From Antilocapra americana (Eukaryota > Chordata > Mammalia > Artiodactyla > Antilocapridae), in the NCBI GenBank assembly GCA_007570785.1, contig ML660204.1:930001-994000 (forward strand): 64,000 bases of DNA, in the 5' to 3' direction. Below are positions 15,440 through 26,430 of the stretch, in pieces. Below the pieces are notes generated by a model, which worked only from the letters and a program-made list of their open reading frames with translations, ran no database searches and was not told where the DNA came from. The position numbers and the translations under genes are program-made. Each line of letters opens with the position of its first letter. Within the stretch, counting starts at the first letter, position 1.

Positions 15440-15830
15440 ACCTTTAACACACCCTGAAACGAGGTTAGGAATGAGGTACTCTATGCTCTGGGAAAACTGG
15501 CAAAACAGACTTTAAGATAGTTAGATATTTTCAGGAGAAATCTTTATGAACTTGGATTCTTGCATCTTCCCATACTTAGAAAAGCACTAAGACCATTAAC
15601 TAAGATATCTGTTCCTTAAGACTAGGAGCAACATTCTACGGAGTTGTGTACTTGGCTGCACGTATCCTCCCTACACCAAAATCACATATATACTAACCCC
15701 CGACCCCACCTCTTTGGACAGTTTCTCAGAGCTAGCTAAAGGGCTGTCTCCTGGGCTATAGTCCTCGAAAAGATGTTGAATAAACTTGACTCACAGCTTT
15801 TGCCTTGTGTGTTTTTTCAAAGTTGGCCAT
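15440..15830 (+). mobile_element. Probable ruminant endogenous retrovirus LTR, solo
   Basis: It ends with an arrangement typical of betaretrovirus-like LTRs: 'ggctgtctcctgggctatagtcctc', AATAAA at about 15778, then a GT-rich stretch 'ttgccttgtgtgttttttc'. An AT-rich TATA-like element (ACATATATACTAA) lies upstream. No internal coding part is present. The exact family and borders are not settled. Confidence 0.5.
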
Positions 15831-15929
15831 CTTTATCCTGAAGGCCCTGGGGAGCCACAGGAGATTCAAAAGTCAGGAAATGTCACGATCAGATTGGAGG
15901 GAGAAGGCATTAAAGCAGTGTCCTCAAAG

Positions 15930-16395
15930 AGAGGTTCTTACACCCCCTTGCACCAGATCTGCTGGAGAGCCTTTAAAATTCATATTCCCAGGCTCTATCC
16001 ACCCTCCAATGTTCTATCCACCCTCCAATCATGGGGATGGAACTCTGCATTTTATTTACTTTTTATAATAATTTGAATTGCAAACTTCCCCCCATATTCA
16101 TTTTATTTATTTATTTTTGGCTGTGCTGGGTCATCATTGCTGTGCCTGGGCTTTCCCTGGAAGCAGTTTGCGGGCTTCTCGCTGAAGTGGCTTCTCTTGT
16201 TGTGGAGCACAGGCTCTAGAGCTTGGGTTCAGTGGCTGTGGTGAACCGGATTAGTTGCCTCGCAGCATGTGGGATCTTTCCAGACCAGGGATCAAACTTA
16301 TGTCCTGGAGCACCAGAGAAGTCTGGAAATCTGCATTTTAAATAATCCCCCTTTACTCCAAGCATCTTAAGGTTTGAGAACCACTGGATTAAAGG
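15930..16395 (+). mobile_element. MER5A relic split by a CHR-type SINE insertion
   Basis: Left half 15930-16054 ('caccagatctgctggagagcc', 'aaactctgcatttta'-like) and right half 16330-16395 ('ctgcattttaaataatcc', 'tttgagaaccactgg') belong to one MER5A copy. The two halves meet at an 11-base direct repeat, TCTGCATTTTA, at 16044-16054 and 16330-16340, which is the target-site duplication of the inserted element. Confidence 0.75.
16055..16329 (-). mobile_element. CHR-type SINE (long form)
   Basis: The minus strand starts near the tRNA-like head ('gacttctctggtgctccagg') with box B (TTTGATCCCTGG), continues with the CHR body ('gcttccagggaaagcccagg', 'cccagcacagcc'), and ends in A-rich sequence. 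It is bounded by an 11-base target-site duplication. Confidence 0.8.
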
Positions 16396-16439
16396 GTGGA
16401 AAACCTGGAGGTAGGCAGATCATCTAAAGGCAATGCCTT

Positions 16440-16560
16440 CTAGAATGTAAGCTCCATGAGGGCAGCGATCATGACTGTTTTATATCTTTCTTATTCACTG
16501 TGTCTAGAAGAGTGCCTGGCATATAGTAGGTACACAATAAACATTTGTTTTAGTGGCACT
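16440..16560 (+). repeat. L2 LINE 3' terminus
   Basis: It reads 'gaatgtaagctccatgagggcagcgatcatgac', 'agtgcctggcatatagtaggtacacaataaacatttgtt', the usual L2 end. Confidence 0.75.
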
Positions 16561-16704
16561 AGGAACTTCAGTCTAGGTCCTGACATTCATTGTCCATGGA
16601 CTCATCCTGTTACCTTTAGCAAGTCTGTCTCCAATCTCTTTTTTCCCTTATCTGTAAAATGACGAAGTTGGAGAAAATCCCTAAATTTTTGGTCCCACTC
16701 ACCA

Positions 16705-17120
16705 TTCTGGATGTATGGATGTGAAAGTTGGACTATGAAGAAAGTTGAGTGCCGAAGAATTGATGCTTTTGAGCTGTGCTGTTGGAGAAGACTCTTGAGA
16801 GGCTCTTGGACTGCAAGGAGATCCAACCAGTCCCTCCTAAAGGAAATCAGTCCTGAATATTCATTGGAAGGACTGATGCTGAAGCTGAGCTACCTGATGT
16901 GAAGAACTGACTCATTTGAAAAGACCCTGATGTTGGGAAAGATTGAAGGCAGGAGGAGAAGGGGATGACAGAGGATGAGATGGTTGGATGGCATCACTGA
17001 CTCAACGGACATGAGTTTGAGTAAACACCAGGAGTTCACAATGGACAGGGAGGCCTGGTGTCTTGCAGTCCATGGGGTCGCAAAGAGTCAGACTCAACTG
17101 AGCGACTGAACTGAACTGAG
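16705..17120 (+). mobile_element. BovB (RTE) LINE, 3' fragment
   Basis: It carries the last part of the BovB reading frame in decayed form (MYGCESWTMKKVE, RRIDAFELCCWRRLL, WTARRSNQSLLKEISPEYSL) with stops and frameshifts downstream. It ends with the BovB tail 'gtcgcaaagagtcagactcaactgagcgactgaactgaactga'. It is 5'-truncated and inactive. Confidence 0.93.
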
Positions 17121-17309
17121 CCATTTTGGTTGAGTGGTTGAGGCTTTGTCCAATCAACAGGGAGCTCTGTGGACTGCCATCAAGTGCCTCTGTCTCTTAA
17201 CAGAGCCCCAGGAGCCACAGGGGATATGGCAGAGGGTATCTTTCCTCCCCGCACCCTCCTTCCTCATCTCCTTTCTCTGGCCCAGAATAGCCAAAACAAT
17301 AGGACACAA

Positions 17310-17386
17310 ACAGCATGTACTGAAATGACTTTTAATATCTCATGTCGCAGCAAAATTAAAAATATACAAAAAGTTTGTGGTGTACA
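17310..17386 (-). terminator. XKR7: Distal poly(A) site (ATTAAA with UGUA elements)
   Basis: On the minus strand, in order: TGTACA (17381-17386), TGTATA followed by a T-rich run (17363-17368), ATTAAA (17331-17336), a likely cleavage region about 15-20 bases on (ATTTCAGTACA), then a GT-rich downstream element TGTTTGTGTCC starting near 17310. This is the classic arrangement: CFIm sites, hexamer, cleavage, DSE. XKR7 is the only visible gene upstream on this strand. Confidence 0.5.
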
Positions 17387-18517
17387 AAAGAGTCTCAGTA
17401 CAGAAGTCCCAGCTTGGGGTCCCCTCCCCCTCCTGGGGGAAGGGCAGAAGGGTGAGTGGGGTCCAGGACTGAGGATGGCACAGATGTAGTAAATACCAGG
17501 AGGTGGGACCGGAATGGGAAGCACAAGTGGGCAAGGGTTGGAGGCCGATTAGGAGAGGCAGAAAGAACTTGGAGGGGAGAATCACCCGGAATTGTGCTGA
17601 AGGAGGGAACTCAGCCCCTCAGGCATGGCTAGTGGTTCCTGGAGTTGGCGAAGAAATGGGAGGGGAGGCATCAGGGCCGGGGTGTCCGGATAGGACCTCG
17701 AAGAACCTGGGCTCTGGTCCTACCCTGCTACAAACTCATTGTCTGACCTTTCCTCTGGCTGTGTCTCCCGGGCCTTCTCCTTTGGTAAAACAGATGCTGG
17801 ATGAACAAGCCACTAATTCCTAACTTGGGGTCCCAGATGCAGAAATGAGGACCCACAAGTGCTCTTGAGAATTATATATTAAACATGCAAACAGAAGGCA
17901 GATATTCCTCCCACCTTTAAGCCCTTAAAGCTAACTCAAGGCTGTGGAAGCATTTACCTGCATTCAGAAGCTCAGCTTGAGTTCATTTAATGTGGGAAAA
18001 TTATTCTTCAAGAAGTGAGTCTCGTCTCGGGGGGGAAATCTCCCAAACTATAGGATCCTCAGGAGTGAAAATAATAAAGAGGGCTCTGGGAATCATTAAA
18101 GTCCCTTCCAGCTAGTTTATGACTGGTTAAAAAAAAAAAACAGTGGATCTGGGGGGCTGTTCAGATAGGGTCCCTCCAAGTTTGATTGTTTAGCCAGGTG
18201 GAGACAAGCCTGTTTTGGATTCTGGCATTGGGGGGAAAGGGAGATGGAAGAACATCCTTTTTCTACCTGGTGCCATTCTCACTCACTTTGTCTCAAGCTA
18301 CCCTCCACTCTGGAATTATTGCAGGTGCTCCAGGGCCCCCATCCCTTCAGCCTGGCCTGGGGGTACCCTTACAAAGATTGTGCATAGAATAAAGGCCAGG
18401 ATTGCTGGGAAGAAGGCAGCCCCCTTCTTGCTGGGAGAAGGGAAAGGTAAAGGAGGCAGGGCACAGCAGGACTCTGCCCCTCTCCTCTGCACTCCCTGTT
18501 GTTGGGGAGTGGGGGGC

Positions 18518-18532
18518 GGGGGGGGGGGGGGG
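18518..18532 (+). repeat. Poly-G run of 15 bases
   Basis: An uninterrupted run of 15 G, preceded by GGGGAGTGGGGGGC, lies in the candidate XKR7 3' UTR (C-rich in the transcript). It has strong G-quadruplex potential on the plus strand, and the length is likely to be polymorphic or sequencing-sensitive. Confidence 0.85.
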
Positions 18533-20044
18533 AGGTTTCTACTTCCAGGAACCAGGCCATCCCTAAATCAAGGCTTCCTTTCCCACTTCCACAACTTCCC
18601 GTCTTCCTCCCTTCCCCTCTACCTGTAGCAACTAAGAACTGGGAATGTCCTAGTCCCTCCCCAACCAGAAGGGCACATTAGCCCAGCCCCAGGGTCTCAG
18701 AAGCCCCTCAGGCTGGGGAGTGGCATCACCAGCCCCATCTCCACTGCTGCCCATGTAGCTTGGCACTCACTCGTAATCTTTCTTTGAGACATCACAAAGC
18801 ACAGAAGTAGGGAAACTGATAGCTCCTCCGCCAGCAGGACTTGCCTGGGAGGGGGCCATCCTCAGGGTGCCTGTCGCAGAGTGGCATGGCCCAGCCCAGG
18901 ATGGGGGCAGTTGGCTCCTGGCCTTCATTCCTCTCTGCCTGTACCCGAACTCTCTCTCAACCCAGAACAGTTTCTTCTTAACAGGGGGCCCCAAGCTGGA
19001 GAAGACCCTGGGTTTTACACTGCCCCTCTCAGGTTCTGGAGGGGCCTGTAGCCCTTATTGGAGATTAGTTCCCAAACCAAGGATTCACAGATGCCCAAAC
19101 TTCCCTGGTCTTTTCAGCTGAGAGGGCATGGGGCCTACTTTCACATGGCTAAGCTGTGGGGGTTTAGGGTTGGACTAGAAAAGTCTCAAAGGAGTTTCCA
19201 GACTCTTCAGGGCTTCCCAGAACCATATCAACATTTTGAACCAAAGGTTTCAAACCACTGGCCCATGGGTCAAATAAGTGTTTAGTTTAGCCAGGACTGG
19301 ATTTTTCGAAACTCTGAACTGTACTTGTTTCCCAGAGTCCTCGGCACACTTTGCTGTCCAGCATCTCTTCTTTTCATTAACGGGAGGGATTTGAATTTAC
19401 ATCCCATGCACTCCTGCGTCAGAAATCTTCTCCCCACAGCCCTGGGATTTCTATGAAATCCCAGCCCAGGTGATCTCCAAGGGAAGGGACTTCTGGGACT
19501 TTAGCCCTTACAAAGGCACTGGGGCTGCCAGGCAAGACCTTCCCTGGGTACTCCTAGTCCTGCTGGCCCTGATCCTGAGATCTGGACCAGGGCTTGCCCT
19601 CCCTGCCCTCTGCTTTCTTTAACTCTCATGGGTGACATGTCTGCAGGACACAGGTGTAGCAGGGAGCTAGCTCGGGGTACAGGAGATATGGGGGAGACAG
19701 GATGAGACAGATGAAAGGAGAGGACCAAGAAAGGCCTCTTTGTTGGGGAGCCCCCTGCAGGGGAGGGATGGAGGTCTCTGTGCTGTCCAACCGGGGTGAT
19801 AGTCACAAGGCACGTGGTACATCAGTGTGTAGGGGTGTGATGGGGAGGTGTGCTGCCTGGGGAGGTTTGGGGAGCACAGTCAGAAGCCTGGGGCATCAGT
19901 TCCAAACACCTGGGAGCTAGAAGTCTGCTCTGGGAATAGGGACATGATCTCCTAGCGGTTAAGATACTGAGGGCAAGGCAGGACCCGGGATATTTGATAC
20001 CTAGAGCATCCTGTTCTCTTCTATCCCTAACAAAATTAAGATGG

Positions 20045-20190
20045 ACCCAACTTGGTTGGATAGCATCACCGACTCAATGGACATGAATTTTAGCAAACTC
20101 GGGGAGATAGTGAAGGACAGGGAAGTCTGGTGTGCTGCAGTCCATGGGGTGGCAGAGTCAGACATGACATAGCGACTGAATGACTACCTC
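20045..20190 (+). mobile_element. BovB LINE 3' terminal fragment
   Basis: It reads 'ttggttggatagcatcaccgactcaatggacatga', 'gtccatggggtggcagagtcagacatgacatagcgactga', the terminal sequence of BovB. Confidence 0.9.
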
Positions 20191-21799
20191 TCATTCCCAG
20201 GAAAAGCCTAACTCTGCCATGGACTTCCTGTGTGGTCTTGGGCAAGTCCCTGGTGCTCTCTGGGCTTTCGTTTCTTCTTTCTAGTAGATGTGGAGGATAG
20301 GTGGCTTAGGGGACCCTAAAGTCCCCTCTGGGCTGTGGTTCTCACTGCAAGCACCCTCTAGAGGTTCTGGGAAGGACTGAGTCAGGCTAAGGTGGAGGAC
20401 AGGGAATGGGGAGTGGGAGGCAGGGACCCAGGGTGTCCACTTCTGGCAAGAAAGAGAGACTGGCTGAGGTAGACTGTGTCACAGAAAGGAAAATAAAACA
20501 GCTTGAATGGGATGGTGCCCCTTCTGCACCAACTCCTCCAACCCAATGAAACCAGCAGACTAGCAGGGACGAGATGAAGTAGGCGACAGGTCAGCAGAGA
20601 GAGGGACCCCAGGCTTGGGAGGGATGGGGTGCTGAGCTCCTAGGTATGGAGGGAGGGGGGAGTCCAAAAGAAGCTTTTCCGAGGATGAGAAGCAAAAGGT
20701 GCCTGCAACCCCCTCCTTTAGGACCTTTGGCTATGACGGCTTCCGGAGCTCAGACATCCTTGCAAGCATAGGCCTTTAAGGGAAGGTTTTGCAGGATTGA
20801 GCTGATATGGGGGTAGGGGTGGAGTAACGTCCAAAAATGTCTGCGCTGCCTGCTTGTCTCTACTCTGGTTCTCTGGGCAGCTCCTGGAGCTGTGAGCTCC
20901 CGGGGAGGGTCGTTTAACTTTTTCTTTCCAGGACGCTGGGGAATGGGGCAGCCAGATGGACCATTGGAGGACACTGGGGAGCAAGGTAATTTGCCAATGC
21001 TCACCCTAATGTCCCCTCTCTGAGGGGGCATGTTTCTTCCTCTGTAAGATAAATCGATATCATCTCTGTTGTCAGGATGTTGCCAGCAGCAGGGAGTCAA
21101 AGTGAAACAGTCCAGGGTGAAAACTCCTGGCGCAGACAACCCAGGAGAAGCAATCAATCAGATCTGGGCCCACAACCTCAATGCGCCCACCTCACCAAGG
21201 GCCATGGAATTTGATCTCTGAAAACAGATGGATAGAGGACAAGGAGGATGACAGAACCCACCAGAAGGAGTCTGCGTCAACCCTGGGCTTCCCTCAACTT
21301 CCATCACCTTGAGGCCTGGCTCCTGAGGCATCTTAGGGCTCAAGGAAGTAGAAGGAAGAGAGAAGGGAAAGCACTCTTTGTAGATGGGAAGGAAGTATAT
21401 ACCATCCTGGGCTGGAGAGGGGCTGGAGGGGGAGCTGAGGTGACGTGTCACGGGGGTGCTGTGTGCTTTTGTGTGTGTATGTGTGTGCAGTCCTGTCTTC
21501 TCTGCCTTTGGAGTCACCCTCCACACCCTGAGTGTAGCCCTCTCCCAGCATCCTCAGCAAGTTCACTGTCACCTGTCACTATCTGATGGAACAGCCAGGA
21601 ATCTAGGACCTTGTGAGACTAGCTGGCACTCTGGACCTCACTTCCCATCTTTAACTCAAGGGAGGCTGAACTATGAAGGGCTAATTTGCCCCTCTAATTT
21701 GCATAGTCTAGGATTCTTACATCCACCTTGTCCCAGCCCAGGTCTGCATGTGTCCTTAGTATTGCCTGTTGAGCCCTTGCAGTGAATGCGCCTTACTGC

Positions 21800-22085
21800 A
21801 TGCTGCTGCTGCTGCTGCTGTGCCACTTCAGTCATGTCTGACTCTGTGCAACCCCATAGACGGCAGTCCACCAGGCTCCTCCATCCCTGGGATTCTCCAG
21901 GCAAGAACACTGGAGTGGTTTGCCATTTCCTTCTCCGATGCATGAAAGTGAAAAGTGAAAGTAAAGTCGCTCAGTCGTGTCCGACTGTTCGTGACCCCAT
22001 GGACTGCAGCCCACCAGGCTCCTCTGTCCATGGGATTTTCCAGGCAACAGTACTGGAATGGGTTGCTATTGCCTTCTCTGTAGTA
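21800..22085 (-). mobile_element. Bov-A2 SINE (dimer) with (GCT)n tail
   Basis: Two Bov-A bodies lie in tandem on the minus strand (21825-21950 and 21965-22080), joined by the linker TTTCACTTTTCACTTTC in its minus-strand form. At 21801-21820 a GCT/AGC trinucleotide run forms the 3' tail, the usual microsatellite of Bov-A2. Confidence 0.93.
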
Positions 22086-22499
22086 GACATGAGGGAGGAG
22101 GTTTTGAGGGAAGGGGTTCCAAGCTTCACCTAGAGGCTCTGGCCTCTCACCCCACAAAACTGCCTTTGTCTCGGCTCCCATACCCCCGACACTATCCAGG
22201 ACTGGCTGTCCCAGATGGAGAGAAAGGACACAAGGATGCCCTGGGGTGTTGGGCCATGGAAATGAACCACAGGTCCTGGTGGGTTGTCAGATCTGAGGCA
22301 AAACAAGTCAGTTTTACAGCTGCCACTCTAGGGAGCTTCATCTGCAAGGTGGCTAAAAGCGAAGATTCATGTCATGTCCTCATAGCTAATTTTTCCCAGC
22401 TGGAAACCAGCTGGCAAATTGAAATGTCTCAGAGGTTCTGAGGACAGTTTCTTCTTGGGAAGATGGCTATGGACCAAGGTTCACAGGAGCATAAAACTC

Positions 22500-22850
22500 A
22501 TATAAACCCTAGAAGTCTAGAACTGGGGTACCCATTCCTAGAATATTCCACTCACACAGGGGTCTGGAGCCCCCACTTCCCTAGAGTCCCTGCAGCAGAG
22601 TGGGGGAGGGGTGCCAGTGTCTGCACCCTTTATAACAGAATACAGGTCAGAGTGACTCCCTAGGATATTTTATCAGCTACGTGTCCTAGAACTTAGTCTA
22701 GAACTAAGAATGTCTCTCTAGAAGTTCCTCTGCTAAATGTGCCAGCACCTCATCTACAATCGAACCTAGACAGAGTATCTTCCCAGGCAGTTTATCTGTT
22801 GTGTTCAAAACCTTTGTCTAGAAGAAATGTTCCAGAAGCTCACCTAGAAC
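22500..22850. repeat. Cluster of CTAGA-containing short motifs
   Basis: CTAG occurs at 22509, 22517, 22538, 22581, 22660, 22686, 22698, 22718, 22766, 22818 and 22844, eleven times in about 340 bases, mostly as (T/C)CTAGAA. This looks like a decayed tandem array with irregular spacing of 8 to 79 bases. It lies in the candidate XKR7 3' UTR. Confidence 0.6.
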
Positions 22851-23074
22851 AAAGAATGCCTCCTTGAAACATTTCACCTGAGGTGTCTGGAACCTCCTCC
22901 GTTAACAGCGCCCGCAACAAAGGGGGTCTCCTGAGGAACATTCTCTATGCTCTGGATCAAGTTCCTCTCCCCAAATCCACCACCCCTTCATGCTTCTGCC
23001 AGTCTGGACCCCTTAGATGTCTCAGGGTTCTTCTTCCTGTCCACCTCCAGCACTGTCAGCCCAGCCCACCCCAA

Positions 23075-23106
23075 CTCCCGACCCCACCCCAACTCCCTTC
23101 TTTAAT
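23075..23106 (-). terminator. XKR7: Possible proximal poly(A) site of XKR7
   Basis: On the minus strand ATTAAA (23101-23106) is followed at once by a G/T-rich stretch (GAGTTGGGGTGGGG and a second similar unit), a plausible downstream element. Use of this site would give a 3' UTR of about 560 bases. No UGUA element is obvious upstream. Confidence 0.35.
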
Positions 23107-23649
23107 TCCCCTCTTGCCGAAGCTCCGGGCTTCGACCCCCCAAGGGCTGTACCAACCTCATTCACCAGACGCTCCCACCTCACCCCACATCTTCCGTGGC
23201 CTCTTCCATCCTTCTCAGAAGCAGCCCACCCCCACACCCCCTGAGGAGCGCGGGGCCTAGGTCATGAACCCCCGCCTCTGGCGGATCCGCCAGGGCTGCC
23301 AGGTGGGCAACTCCAGGCGGGGAGAGGGTGTGGGGCCCCTGGCACCAGCCGTGATACAGAGGCCTCCATGAACGTGGGGCAGCTCAAGAGGAGCGTAGCA
23401 CCAGTTGATTCCCTGGGCCCTGGTTCCAAAGAGTTTAGGAAATGGGCCGCAAGGTTGAAAACAGGGCCGAGGGCTGGGGCTCCACAAGGCTGTCCCCTCC
23501 CAAGAAAGAACCCAACGATGGGGGCCACTCTACCCTTGGACCAACAGATCCACTTGCCCTCAGCCTGGTGGCCCTGCAATTCTGGGCTCAACACTGTGGT
23601 CGATGTGGGATCAGCCAAAGCTCATCCCTTTTCACGGGGAAACTCGGGC

Positions 23650-24605
23650 CTACACCGTGGTCTCGTACTCCAGCAGCTCCTGGGAGGTCCCGACGCTCCG
23701 GTACTGCAGGCGGGGTGTCGTGGGTGAGGAGTACTCCAGCGCCAGGATGGTCTTCCGGAGCCGGCGGTCAATAAAATGAGCATCCCAGGCGGGGTACTTC
23801 TTCCGAGGCAGGTCAATCCGAATGACAGGCCCCTCTGTCCGCAAGGTGCGGGCCACAGGTGTGGGAGGCAAGCCAGGCCGCACCTGGAAGACAGGTGGCG
23901 TGGGGGTCCCTGCACGCTCGCCCCCCACAGAGGCCCCGTCCCGCTCAGGGCCTGTAGTCCTGGGTAGGGACCTTGGGGGGCTTGTGACAGCGTCGGCTGG
24001 TGGGCCACAGGGCCCTGGGGCCTTACGGAAGATGCAGCCGGGGGCCTGGGGACTCAGCATGGGCCCACTGGGGTGCAGGAGGCAATAGTAGACACACATG
24101 AAGAATATGCCCAGGGCGAAGCTGGAGGCCACCACACAGACCAGAATGAGTGAGTGGAAGTCCGTGGAGAAGTTGCGGCTGGAGTACCAGAAGCCGGTGA
24201 GCGCGGCGTTCTCCAGCAGAACAATGCAATAGTAGAGGGTCACGCGGCGGCGGCTGCGGCCCTCCTTGACGTTGAACCAGCAGAAGATGTAGATGAGGCC
24301 CACTACCATGTTGTAGATGATCTCTTCCCACTTGGACATGCAGAAGTCTGTCTCACCCTGGATGACCCAGAAGGTCATGACGCACCAGTGGGCCACGATG
24401 AAAATGCCAAAGTAGAGCTTGTAGACACTGGCGAAAAGAGCGAAGGCCAGACTGCGGGCCGCGATGGCGAACAGATGCCACAGCACCTGGGCCACGGCAC
24501 CCTTGTAGGACAGTGGCCGCTTGTCATCCCGTGAGTCCCGCAGCACCTTCTGGTAGGAGGCCAGTGTCCAGGCCAGGGACACGAGCGAGGCGGAGATGGA
24601 GAGGG
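23650..24605 (-). CDS. XKR7: XKR7 coding exon 3 (stop codon)
   Basis: The exon has 956 bases, begins with the last two bases of Ala263 (TTCACAG|CC), and ends at TAG (23650-23652) after ELLEYETTV. It encodes residues 264-580 with the fifth to tenth hydrophobic segments (for example [36 protein letters not shown] and [20 protein letters not shown]), then a cytosolic tail rich in Pro, Thr and Arg. The tail ends in the strongly conserved block [20 protein letters not shown]. Confidence 0.97.
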
Positions 24606-24614
24606 CTGTGAAGA

Positions 24615-24720
24615 CAGGGTGGGGGTGGGGGGGGCTGGGTTAGGGATGGGTCTGGGTTGGGGTCTGGGGAAAGGGGGGGGGGTCGGGGTCAGGAGCAGGG
24701 TTCGGAGGGGGTGGGGGGGG
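24615..24720 (+). repeat. G-rich tract beside the XKR7 exon 3 acceptor
   Basis: Repeated runs of three to nine G on the plus strand (around 24628, 24673 and 24709) start within 10-110 bases upstream of the exon 3 acceptor. The transcript reads as a long C-rich polypyrimidine region. Confidence 0.75.
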
Positions 24721-25269
24721 GCAGGGTCTCTAAATCAAGAGGGGTGTGGGGAGGGTCTGGGTAGGCGGTCTTCCAAAACACGGATGTAGGGCTGAGAGTG
24801 GTAGGGTTAGGTGCTTCCACAGGGGTGGGGACATCAAGGGAGAGAGGAGGTGGGTGATTTTGATCTCTGTAAGGGTAAGGTGCAGGTCTCTAGTAGGGGC
24901 CTGTTAGGGTTCAGGGGTCTTGGTGGGGGGGGTGGGAAAATAGGGTCCAGGACTCTGGGAGTGAAAAGGAGGTGAAGAGGCAGGGTCATGATTAGGGAAT
25001 GGAGAGCCAGAGGGGACTGTTAGAAGCTATAGGCCACCAGGATGAGGCTGGGGCATGGAAAGGAATATCCAAGCTGAGCACAGCTGAGGGCATGGGAAGA
25101 AAATGCCAGGTGGGAAGTTTCGATGGGGGCCTGGGACCCTGGGCGAGGGATGTCCAGGGCACCTGAGAGATGGTGATAGAGTCTTCTGATACACAGAGGA
25201 TGTGTCAGGCAAAGTCTGGGTGGGAGGAGAGTGGGGAGCCCCAGGGAGACAGGGAATGTGGTTGTTTCC

Positions 25270-25490
25270 TCTGACACAGGTGACACAGTGGTAAAGAATC
25301 CGCCTGCCAGTGCAGGACACTCAGGAAAAGCCCGTTCAATCCCTGGGTCAGGAAGATCCCCCGGAGGAGGAAATGGCAACCCATTTCGGTATTCTCGCCT
25401 GGAAAATTCCATGGACAGAAGAGCCTGATGGGCTACAGTCCATGAAGTTGCAAAAGGTCAGACATAACTGAGTGACTGAGCACAGCACAG
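25270..25490 (+). mobile_element. Bov-tA SINE, diverged
   Basis: The head is damaged ('gacacagtggtaaagaatccgcctgcc', 'gttcaatccctgggtcaggaagatcc') and the body intact ('ggaaaattccatggacagaagagcctgatgggctacagtcc'). Confidence 0.88.
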
Positions 25491-25995
25491 CAAGGTGGCT
25501 GTGCAGGAATGACTACATGGGGACCAGGACAAAACTTGGGAGGAGTCTCCGAGGGGGCTGAAGAGCAGCCAGGGGTGGGACGGAAAGGCGCTCTGGAAAC
25601 AGGTGGTGACTGAGGAGGTCTGAGGCAGAGCGGTCCCCAGGAGATGCAGGCTGGGACTGGGACAGTCTAGGAAAAGAAACGGAAAGGGAACTTCCCTGAG
25701 AGCCTGCAGTGTGGTGATGGGGTCACGGGCCTCTCTGGACTTGGCAGAAGTAGGGTCTTTTCTGCCTTGGCAATGGGGATGGGAGGGCGGGAGGGTGCCT
25801 GAGAGGAGGCAAGGGGGTGGGCTGGGGGGGCGTAGGTGTCTCCTAACATTGAAAGTAAGTGGGCCATTGGCGGGGACGTGGGGGGTCTCCAGAGGCCTGG
25901 AAGATGGGGAGAGGAGAAGGGGCGGGACCTCTAAAATCCGGACAGTGAGTGGGCCAAGGGTGCGGGAGTGGACGGGGCCTCCCCAAGGGGCCTTA

Positions 25996-26430
<435 letters not shown>

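Larger units (their letters stand above)
10701..17300. other. Intergenic region between CCM2L and XKR7, repeat-dense
   Basis: From left to right: MIR (10840-11045), Bov-tA (11224-11425), MIR-like (11650-11730), Bov-tA (12484-12700), L1 3' end (13440-13570), MaLR LTR (13815-14215), an unassigned transposon-like repeat (14385-14770), MER5A (14905-15090), a probable ERV LTR (15440-15830), a MER5A split by a CHR-type insertion (15930-16395), an L2 end (16440-16560) and a BovB 3' fragment (16705-17120). Roughly 11740-12200 and 12700-13430 show nothing I recognise. Confidence 0.6.
17301..23649 (-). other. XKR7: Candidate XKR7 3' UTR (long form), repeat-poor
   Basis: This 6.3 kb between the XKR7 stop codon and a well-formed minus-strand poly(A) site at about 17.3 kb has few repeats compared with both flanks: only a BovB scrap (20045-20190), a Bov-A2 SINE (21800-22085) and a MIR-like stretch near 20210-20290. 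No open frame resembles a known protein. The low repeat load and the poly(A) site suggest it is transcribed as a long 3' UTR. This is inference; a shorter UTR ending near 23.08 kb is an alternative. Confidence 0.45.

Noticed and set aside
22500..22850. CRISPR-like spacing of the CTAGA words
   Set aside because: Spacing is irregular (8 to 79 bases), words are five to eight bases long, and this is mammalian DNA.
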